A stretch of DNA of 5,211 bases, taken from NCBI GenBank assembly GCA_023249795.1, contig JAHFBU010000138.1, positions 1 through 5,211 of the forward strand, in the 5' to 3' direction. Of the stretch, positions 1 through 4,441 are shown in pieces. The stretch comes from Syntrophaceae bacterium. GTDB taxonomy: Bacteria > Desulfobacterota > Syntrophia > Syntrophales > UBA5619. The notes beneath the pieces were generated by a model. The model had not been told where the DNA came from. It saw nothing but the letters and a program-made list of their open reading frames with translations, and searched no databases. The position numbers and the translations under genes were made by a program. Within the stretch, counting starts at the first letter, position 1. Every line of letters starts with the position of its first letter.

Positions 1-9
1 GCCGTTTAA

Positions 10-48
10 GATCAGGGTGCCTACAGGCGGCACGACGCCGGCCTGATC
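10..48 (-). repeat. Bulged inverted repeat over the end of the Usp gene
   Basis: GATCAGG (10-16) pairs with CCTGATC (42-48), and directly inside it GTGCC (17-21) pairs with GGCAC (29-33) around a 7-base loop, leaving an 8-base bulge at 34-41. The Usp stop codon (23-21) sits in it. The sequence after the hairpin on the minus strand (CTTAAACGGC in part) lacks a clear U-run, so it is at best a weak terminator or a 3'-end stabiliser. The window ends too soon to decide. Confidence 0.3.
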
Positions 49-476
49 AACAGTACAGGCATCTGGGAATGGTGCAGAACGCTCAGCGCAACGCTCCCCA
101 GCATCAGCTTCTTCATCCCCGTATATCCGTGGGTAGCCATGACGATCAGATCGCAGCCCTTTTCCCGGGCAAAATCGGTGATGCCCCCGGCGGCCCCGTC
201 GGCCTCGAGAACCTCGGTCTTCACCTTGATCCCTTCCCCCGAAAGGCGATCTTGCAGATCGGTGAGATACCTCTTCGCCGAGTCGAGCAGCGCCTTCCGC
301 ATCGCTTCGACATTGAAATTCTGGCCGTACAGCTCAACCCAGGAGGTGTCCACCCGGACGGCGGCGAACAGGATCACCCCCTTTACGGAGCCCTCTTTGA
401 CCAGCGCCCTGACATGATCTACCGCACATTCGGCCAGCTTTGAACCATCCAGCGGAACCAGTACTTTCTTATACAT
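21..476 (-). CDS. Universal stress protein (UspA family), single domain
   Basis: A 151-residue, one-domain Usp protein, the usual family length, expected to be cytosolic and to act as a dimer. It begins with the typical beta-1 strand ending in V-P-L-D-G-S; Asp10 corresponds to the acidic residue that contacts adenine in ATP-binding Usps. Near the C-terminus it has I-V-M-A-T-H-G (111-117), then nine residues, then G127-S128, followed by V-A-L-S-V-L. This is the ATP-binding-type signature with Ala114 at the first glycine, a common variant. ATP binding is therefore likely. No membrane segment or extra domain is seen. The ATG is 4 bp past the stop of the AOR gene, and its strong ribosome site lies inside the end of that gene, so the two are almost certainly co-transcribed and probably translationally coupled. 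The partner or process is unknown; Usps generally help cells survive energy or redox stress. Confidence 0.95.
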   Translation of the reverse strand: MYKKVLVPLDGSKLAECAVDHVRALVKEGSVKGVILFAAVRVDTSWVELYGQNFNVEAMRKALLDSAKRYLTDLQDRLSGEGIKVKTEVLEADGAAGGITDFAREKGCDLIVMATHGYTGMKKLMLGSVALSVLHHSQMPVLLIRPASCRL

Positions 477-490
477 CCCTTCACCTCCCT
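477..490 (-). promoter_or_regulatory. Ribosome binding site of the Usp gene, embedded in the AOR stop region
   Basis: On the minus strand AGGGAGGTGA occupies 490-481, with core GGAGG at 488-484, seven bases before the Usp ATG. The same bases encode the last Gly-Arg of the AOR protein and supply its TGA stop (483-481). Ribosomes ending on the AOR gene are thus placed on the Usp start site, which supports translational coupling. Confidence 0.85.
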
Positions 491-2352
491 GATCGCGTAT
501 AGAGTCTCACCCGGAGTTCGTCGAGCCCAAGTTCCCGGAGTCTCTCCTCGCGCGGGAATCCCCGCTCATCCAGCCCCCGGAGCGCGTAGTACTCGCGCTT
601 CAGCTTCTCCACGTCGGGAACCGACCCGCACCCGGCTCCCTCCAGAAGCGGCGTCATGATCCGCTTCGGCAGCACATCGTCCTTCTCGGTTATGCCGAGA
701 AGGTTGTTGATCCCCCGCTTGAGGGTCCAGTCCCGGGCGCCTGCCGCCATCAGTCCCGCGAAGTCGAGGCCGAAGCCCGTGATCGCATTGAAGGCGTCCA
801 GGATCGTCTCGGGCTTCAGGATGTCGATGAGGTAGTGGCATATGGAGAGCGAGTTCCCAAGGATGCCGTAATTCTCCGAATGGAAGACCAACTCAGCCTT
901 CTCCTCGCTCGTCGTCCCCCGGTAGTCGTCCTTCATCGGAAAGAGCTGGGGCCAGGAGGCCATCCCCTGTTCGGTGGCCAGCACGGCGTGCTGGAGGTGG
1001 CAGGCCCCGCGGTTCGACATCATGTAGGCAAGCCCCATTCCGTGGTAGCCCCGCGGATCGTGCATGGGAAGTTCCATCCCCTTGACGTGGACGACCGCAT
1101 CCACGGCATCGCCACCGATCGACCGCGCGGCCGCAAGGCTCCCGTCGGCGAGCAGTCCGCCGAACCCCTCCCGCCGGGCGATCTTCGGCAGGAGCGCCAG
1201 GACCGCCTCCATATTCCCCCAGGCGAGGTTGAGGCCGTCCGTCTTCTGCGGGGTCAGAATCCCTTTTTCAAAGAGCTCCATCGCCCAGGCGATGACCGCC
1301 CCGCAACTGATCGTGTCCATACCGAAGCGGTTGCACAGTTCGTTGGCCTTGATCACCCCCGCCAGATCGCGGTTCATGATCATCGTCCCGAAGGTACCGC
1401 AGGTCTCATACTCCGGCCCCGGCCCCTCTTCGGTTTGAAACGGCCCGTCGGGAACACGCACCACCCTTTTGCAGGCCACCGGACAATTCGAGCAGGCGTG
1501 GGCGCGGGTCAGGTAGGTTTCCGAAAGCGTCGGACCGCTGAGCGCCGAGGAGAGTTCGAAATCCTCGCCGATGGACCAGTTCTTGACCGGGACGTCCCCG
1601 TTAATCATCCCGATATCCATGTTCGCGTCGGAACCCATCGCGTGCAGAGAACCGGCCAGAGCCGAATCCCTGATCTCCTCAAACGCCGTCTTCTGGATCT
1701 CCCGGAAGCGGGCTTCGTCGGCCAGGGCCAACTTTCCTTCGCCCCGGACGGAGATCGCCTTCAGGCGCTTCGCCCCCATGACCGCCCCGAGGCCGGTCCG
1801 GCCGACAAAGTGACCCTTGTCGTTTCCGACCGCGGCGAAGCGGACGAGGTTCTCCCCGGCTGGGCCGATGGCAAGCACCTTGATCCGCTTGTCCGTCTCC
1901 TTGAGAATGTCCGTCGTTTCATAAACGTCCCTCCCCCAGAGGGCGGAGGCATCGACGAGCGTCGCCTCGCCCTCGAAGATGGAAAGCATAACCGGTTTCT
2001 CGGCGCGGCCGGTGATCACGATCCCGTCATATCCCGCCTTCTTCAGTTCGGGTCCGAAGGTTCCGCCGCAGGCCGACTCCCCCCAGATCCCCGTCAGCGG
2101 CGACTTGGCGCAGACTGCAAAGCGGGAACTCCCGGGGAAACCGCTCCCCACCATCGGTCCCGTCAGCACCATGAGCGGGCTCTCCGGGGCGAGGGGGTCG
2201 GCGTCAAGAGGAAAGCCGTCCAGGAGGAGTTTTGCCCCGAGGGAGCTGCCGCCGATGAATTTTTTGAGCAGCGCATCCTCCACCGTAAAAGGCGAACAGC
2301 GGCCTTCCGTCAGATCGACACGCAGGAAACGCCCGGCATAACCGTTGGCCAT
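481..2352 (-). CDS. Aldehyde:ferredoxin oxidoreductase (AOR) family tungsten-pterin enzyme
   Basis: A 623-residue cytosolic AOR-family enzyme, close to the family's usual size of about 600. The family uses a tungsten bis-pterin and one 4Fe-4S cluster to interconvert aldehydes and carboxylic acids with ferredoxin as electron carrier. The N-terminal pterin domain (about 1-205) contains G-G-S-S-L-G-A-K and the conserved G-R-T-G-L-G-A-V-M-G-A-K at 185-196. Cluster ligands are C287-x2-C290-x3-C294 plus distal C505, nearly matching the positions in Pyrococcus furiosus AOR (288/291/295/494). P-E-Y-E-T (313-317) and the H-D-P-R-G segment at 431-435 are active-site landmarks. The second pterin motif is unusual: N-S-L-S-I-C (500-505) where D-x-x-G-L-C is typical. 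The ATG at 2352 is preferred over the in-frame GTG at 2364, because the GTG overlaps the ribosome site. The gene lies upstream of and tightly coupled to Usp. No ferredoxin-like subunit adjoins it. Substrate cannot be told; a more specialised AOR paralogue is possible. Confidence 0.95.
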   Translation of the reverse strand: MANGYAGRFLRVDLTEGRCSPFTVEDALLKKFIGGSSLGAKLLLDGFPLDADPLAPESPLMVLTGPMVGSGFPGSSRFAVCAKSPLTGIWGESACGGTFGPELKKAGYDGIVITGRAEKPVMLSIFEGEATLVDASALWGRDVYETTDILKETDKRIKVLAIGPAGENLVRFAAVGNDKGHFVGRTGLGAVMGAKRLKAISVRGEGKLALADEARFREIQKTAFEEIRDSALAGSLHAMGSDANMDIGMINGDVPVKNWSIGEDFELSSALSGPTLSETYLTRAHACSNCPVACKRVVRVPDGPFQTEEGPGPEYETCGTFGTMIMNRDLAGVIKANELCNRFGMDTISCGAVIAWAMELFEKGILTPQKTDGLNLAWGNMEAVLALLPKIARREGFGGLLADGSLAAARSIGGDAVDAVVHVKGMELPMHDPRGYHGMGLAYMMSNRGACHLQHAVLATEQGMASWPQLFPMKDDYRGTTSEEKAELVFHSENYGILGNSLSICHYLIDILKPETILDAFNAITGFGLDFAGLMAAGARDWTLKRGINNLLGITEKDDVLPKRIMTPLLEGAGCGSVPDVEKLKREYYALRGLDERGFPREERLRELGLDELRVRLYTRSGR

Positions 2353-2363
2353 GTCTTGCCTCA
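2353..2363 (-). promoter_or_regulatory. Ribosome binding site that fixes the AOR start
   Basis: TGAGG at 2363-2359 on the minus strand lies six bases before the ATG at 2352. The longer reading frame would begin at a GTG at 2364-2362, which overlaps this site and has no comparable site of its own. The first four codons of the longer frame are therefore probably leader. Confidence 0.75.
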
Positions 2364-2395
2364 CAAGTTTCGCGTTTGCGTATAAAGTCGAAAAG

Positions 2396-2408
2396 GAAAC
2401 GGTGTTTC
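2396..2408. promoter_or_regulatory. Palindrome GAAAC-GGT-GTTTC upstream of the AOR gene, possible operator
   Basis: A perfect 5-bp inverted repeat with a 3-bp spacer, centred about 50 bp before the AOR start codon. The form matches the G/CAAAC-N2-4-GTTTG/C site described for the TetR-family fatty-acid regulator PsrA of Pseudomonas. That match is only suggestive, since the motif is short and the organism is probably not a pseudomonad. It would lie where a repressor could act on a promoter inside the CBS-AOR gap. No clear promoter hexamers could be fixed there. Confidence 0.35.
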
Positions 2409-2409
2409 A

Positions 2410-2437
2410 GTCTTCCCGCGACCTTCCGGCGGAAGAC
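2410..2437 (-). repeat. Inverted repeat with two alternative pairings between the CBS-ACT and AOR genes
   Basis: GTCTTCC (2410-2416) is complementary to GGAAGAC (2431-2437), giving a 7-bp stem with a 14-base loop. A second CTTCC copy at 2423-2427 can instead pair with GGAAG at 2431-2435, giving a tight 5-bp hairpin with a 3-base loop. The two folds are mutually exclusive. The minus-strand transcript has no U-run directly after it, so it is not a standard terminator. It may be an mRNA processing or stabilising element, or chance. Confidence 0.35.
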
Positions 2438-2479
2438 AAAATAAAGCCCCGGACCGTTCGGAAAAATATAAAGGGATTT

Positions 2480-3184
2480 CTAAACGTTAATGAAGGGCCG
2501 CGTCTTCCCGTCGACGATCACCGGGGGATAACCGCCGCTGGTCATATCGACGGCGTTCAACACGCGGACACCGGTGGCCTCCAGCCCCGCAAGCAGAGGC
2601 TCTTTGGGGGCATCGGTCACTTTGACCGTAATGATGCGTTCCTGGTCATCCTTGCAAAAGAAGGTGGCCAGGCTGAGGATATTGCCGTTATTTTTGACGA
2701 TCTCATTGGCGATGGCGGCCAGCACCCCCTTCCCTTCGGTCACATCCAGGGTGAGACGCAGGACCTTTTCGCGCCCCCCCAGGATCTCCACAAAGGTCTT
2801 GAAGATATCGGTCTCGGTGATGATGCCGACCAGCTTGCCCTCTTTCACAATAGGAAGGCTGCCGATCTGGTTCTCGACCATGATGCGCGCCGCCTCTTCC
2901 AGGGGGCAGTCGTCGCCGACGGCAATCACCCGCCGGGTCATCACCTCCTTCACCTTCAGCTTGAGCAGCAGATAGTGCATCTCAAAGACGCTCAGACTGG
3001 TGGCCCGTGAAGGGGCGGCGGAAGCGAGATCCTCTTCCGCGACAATGCCGACCAGATGCCCCTCCTTGGAGGAGACGAGCAGTCGGCGGATGTTGTTCTC
3101 CTTCATCGTATGCAGGGCGTCTTCGAAAGAGGCGTCCTCGCCGACCGTGACCGGGTTGCAGGTCATGCGATCCTTGACTTGCAT
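2480..3184 (-). CDS. CBS-pair plus ACT domain protein (AcuB-like sensor)
   Basis: A 234-residue soluble protein with two CBS motifs and a C-terminal ACT domain. CBS1 spans about 2-55, CBS2 about 76-135, and ACT about 140-215 (starting at V-L-R-L-T-L-D-V). CBS pairs bind adenine nucleotides (AMP, ATP, S-adenosylmethionine) and ACT domains bind small metabolites, often amino acids. CBS2 has the canonical nucleotide-contact motif G-I-I-T-E-T-D (120-126). In CBS1 the equivalent is G-I-V-A-E-E-D (46-52), lacking the Thr, so one site may be weak or specialised. The architecture is that of AcuB, linked to acetoin use in Bacillus, and is common in anaerobic Desulfobacterota. The ligand and target here are unknown. 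It lacks catalytic, DNA-binding and membrane segments. The start is supported by GGAGG at 3197-3193, eight bases before the ATG. It is first in the leftward block and may tune AOR or acid activation in response to energy charge (inference). Confidence 0.92.
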   Translation of the reverse strand: MQVKDRMTCNPVTVGEDASFEDALHTMKENNIRRLLVSSKEGHLVGIVAEEDLASAAPSRATSLSVFEMHYLLLKLKVKEVMTRRVIAVGDDCPLEEAARIMVENQIGSLPIVKEGKLVGIITETDIFKTFVEILGGREKVLRLTLDVTEGKGVLAAIANEIVKNNGNILSLATFFCKDDQERIITVKVTDAPKEPLLAGLEATGVRVLNAVDMTSGGYPPVIVDGKTRPFINV

Positions 3185-3197
3185 GAGATTTTCCTCC
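3185..3197 (-). promoter_or_regulatory. Ribosome binding site of the CBS-ACT gene
   Basis: GGAGG on the minus strand at 3197-3193, eight bases before the ATG at 3184, within an A-rich leader. It confirms the chosen start. Confidence 0.8.
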
Positions 3198-3258
3198 AGA
3201 AAAATTAGGGTAAGAAAAAGCGGCCGAACACGTCGGGGATCGGATGCAACCCCCGGTT

Positions 3259-3289
3259 TCTATACACCACAAGCATTTTCGTTTGTCAA
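3259..3289 (-). promoter_or_regulatory. Candidate sigma-70-type promoter of the leftward block
   Basis: On the minus strand a perfect TTGACA (3289-3284) is followed after 19 bases by TATAGA (3264-3259); with 17-base spacing the hexamer would be TGTATA. Transcription would start near 3252, leaving a leader of roughly 65-70 bases before the CBS-ACT ATG. The -35 is excellent, while the -10 and its spacing are imperfect. It is the best leftward candidate in the intergenic region. Confidence 0.5.
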
Positions 3290-3470
3290 TAGCAAACCCC
3301 CCTCCCGCCGGACGAGACCCCGTTTTCCGGTGAGATTCGAGTGACCGGGGCAGCCGCGACGGAGCCATCCATCCCTGTCGCAAGCTTCAACCACGGATTG
3401 CTATTTAGGGGTGGTCGGGTACCTGCCGCCCGGTCAGACGATGAGTAATATGTCCTGTGTTTTAATATTC
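3290..3470. other. Intergenic GC-rich stretch between the divergent promoters, no gene seen
   Basis: About 180 bp between the two candidate divergent promoters. Reading frames across it are overlaps or extensions of shadow frames, without ribosome sites or recognisable protein. It contains a modest inverted repeat, CCGGT at 3327-3331 with ACCGG at 3344-3348, and TTGCTATT near 3398-3405 that is the reverse complement of AATAGCAA at 3288-3295. Neither makes a convincing terminator or RNA gene. It becomes AT-rich towards 3455-3470, as expected upstream of a promoter. Confidence 0.5.
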
Positions 3471-3502
3471 TTGACATGGAATCGTATTCCGACTATATAG
3501 TC
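3471..3502 (+). promoter_or_regulatory. Promoter of the livG/CoA-ligase block with two stacked palindromic operators
   Basis: A perfect -35 TTGACA (3471-3476) is followed after 17 bases by TATATA (3494-3499), or after 19 bases by TATAGT (3496-3501, five of six consensus matches). An AT-rich tract (TTTTAATATT) precedes the -35. The spacer holds GGAAT-CGT-ATTCC (3478-3490), a perfect 5-bp inverted repeat. It abuts a perfect 12-bp palindrome GACTATATAGTC (3491-3502) that contains the -10. A protein bound at either site would block RNA polymerase, so repression is the natural reading (inference). The regulator is not in the window. Confidence 0.65.
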
Positions 3503-3580
3503 ATGCCATTATAAATTAACAAATCCCTGTGTGCCAGAAAAACCCGGAAAATCAGATATTCCCCGTTGTTTCAATGGCAT
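3503..3580 (+). repeat. Long-range inverted repeat and imperfect palindrome in the livG leader
   Basis: ATGCCATT (3503-3510) and AATGGCAT (3573-3580) form a perfect 8-bp inverted repeat 62 bases apart, starting right at the expected transcription start. Between them, 3546-3562 is a 17-base imperfect palindrome with seven of eight pairs matching (half-sites GGAAAATC and GATATTCC). It ends in the same ATTCC half-site as the promoter palindrome; a further ATTCC is at 3582-3586. Either a leader RNA fold or extra operator sites would explain this. Confidence 0.4.
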
Positions 3581-3595
3581 CATTCCGCAGCGCGT

Positions 3596-3601
3596 TATAA
3601 T
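3596..3601 (+). promoter_or_regulatory. Perfect TATAAT, possible second -10 close to livG
   Basis: TATAAT at 3596-3601 matches the -10 consensus exactly, but 16-18 bases upstream there is no good -35 (AATGGC or similar), and the extended -10 is only partial. Transcription would start near 3608 and give a leader of about 16 bases, just long enough to carry the ribosome site at 3613-3618. Confidence 0.3.
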
Positions 3602-3612
3602 GATCGATCCTT

Positions 3613-3623
3613 AGGAGGCATCG
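3613..3623 (+). promoter_or_regulatory. Ribosome binding site supporting the GTG start of livG
   Basis: AGGAGG at 3613-3618 lies five bases before GTG at 3624. This near-ideal site justifies choosing a GTG start. Confidence 0.8.
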
Positions 3624-4430
3624 GTGTCGGAAGGTCGTATTCAGGAAGAGGTTATCCTGAAGGGTGAACAGCTAACACTAAGTTTTGGCGGAATAGCCGT
3701 CCTTCTTTATGTGAGTTTCAACGTGATCAAGGGGCAGATATTCTCCATCATCGGCCCCAACGGCGCCGGCAAAACCAGCCTCTACAATGTCATCAACGGT
3801 TTTTACAAACCGCAGAAGGGAAAACTGATCTTTAAGGGACAGGAGATCACCCGCCTCAAACCCCATCAGATCGCCCGGCTTGGAATCGCGCGGAGCTTCC
3901 AGAACATCGAGCTCTTCAAGCATATGACGGTGCTGGAAAATCTGATGCTGGGAAGCCACATCCATATCCGTTATGGCCTGCTTAAATCGCTGCTCTATGT
4001 TGGTCCATGCCTGAAGGAGGAGGTCCACCACCGGAAGCGGGTGGAAAATGTACTGGACTTCCTCGAAATCACGCATATCCGGACCAAACCCGTAGGAACA
4101 CTGCCCTACGGTCTCCAAAAGCGGGTGGAAATGGCCCGGGCGTTGTGTCTCGATCCGGAGGTTCTGCTGCTGGATGAACCCATGGCCGGCATGAACCTGG
4201 AAGAGACCGAGGATATGGCGCGGTTTATCATCGATGTCAATCGTGAGTGGGCAAAGACCGTCCTGCTGATCGAACACGACATGGGTGTCGTGATGGACCT
4301 CTCCGACCGGATCATGGTTCTGGACTTCGGTGAAAAGATCGCCGAGGGGACACCGGAAGAGATTCAGCGGAACACAGCAGTTGCCAATGCCTACCTGGGC
4401 GAGCCCGGGGGGGCGGTTCTCGGAAGATAG
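3624..4430 (+). CDS. livG: LivG-like ABC transporter ATP-binding protein (branched-chain amino acid/carboxylate uptake type)
   Basis: A 268-residue ATPase of the HAAT/Liv family, working on the inner face of the membrane with LivH/LivM-type permeases, LivF and a periplasmic binding protein. The ABC landmarks are complete and in order: Walker A G-P-N-G-A-G-K-T-S at 44-52, Q-loop Gln93 in S-F-Q-N, signature L-P-Y-G-L-Q-K-R-V-E (160-169), Walker B L-L-L-D-E-P ending at 186 with catalytic Glu185, D-loop A-G-M-N (188-191), and H-loop His218. The Y-G-x-Q-x-R signature and A-G-M-N-x-E-E-T are typical of LivG rather than LivF. The GTG start has an excellent ribosome site. The CoA ligase follows after 11 bp, so the pair is one operon. 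Many Liv-type systems beside CoA ligases are thought to import aromatic or other carboxylic acids rather than amino acids; the substrate here is not shown by the sequence. The symbol denotes the family. Confidence 0.92.
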   Translation: MSEGRIQEEVILKGEQLTLSFGGIAVLLYVSFNVIKGQIFSIIGPNGAGKTSLYNVINGFYKPQKGKLIFKGQEITRLKPHQIARLGIARSFQNIELFKHMTVLENLMLGSHIHIRYGLLKSLLYVGPCLKEEVHHRKRVENVLDFLEITHIRTKPVGTLPYGLQKRVEMARALCLDPEVLLLDEPMAGMNLEETEDMARFIIDVNREWAKTVLLIEHDMGVVMDLSDRIMVLDFGEKIAEGTPEEIQRNTAVANAYLGEPGGAVLGR

Positions 4431-4441
4431 CGGGAAAAAAC

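Noticed and set aside
1..20. A gene or terminator left of the Usp stop
   Set aside because: Only 20 bases are available, and nothing beyond the partial hairpin at 10-48 can be supported.
835..2385. A 516-codon open frame on the plus strand opposite the AOR gene
   Set aside because: It is antisense to a clearly recognisable enzyme, has a composition typical of a shadow frame in GC-rich DNA (many Arg, Pro, His, Gly) and has no recognisable domain.
2440..2479. A rho-independent terminator after the CBS-ACT gene
   Set aside because: T-rich runs are present on the minus strand but no adequate stem precedes them, so read-through into AOR is as likely as termination.
2345..3010. A 221-codon plus-strand frame across the CBS-AOR gap
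   Set aside because: Most of it is antisense to the CBS-ACT gene, and its sequence shows no family features or good ribosome site.
3325..3350. Hairpin with CCGGT and ACCGG arms as a terminator or small RNA
   Set aside because: It has only five Watson-Crick pairs and a 12-base loop, with no U-run on either strand and no gene ending into it.
2982..3477. Small minus-strand frames reaching into the intergenic region (133 and 63 codons)
   Set aside because: They overlap the CBS-ACT gene in another frame or lie in GC-rich spacer, with no ribosome site and low-complexity composition.
3520..3540. Sigma-54-like TGGCAC on the minus strand near 3532-3537
   Set aside because: The -24 element matches but there is no GC at the required -12 spacing, so it is not a sigma-54 promoter. 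The similar TGGCATC at 3575-3581 on the plus strand also has the wrong spacing.
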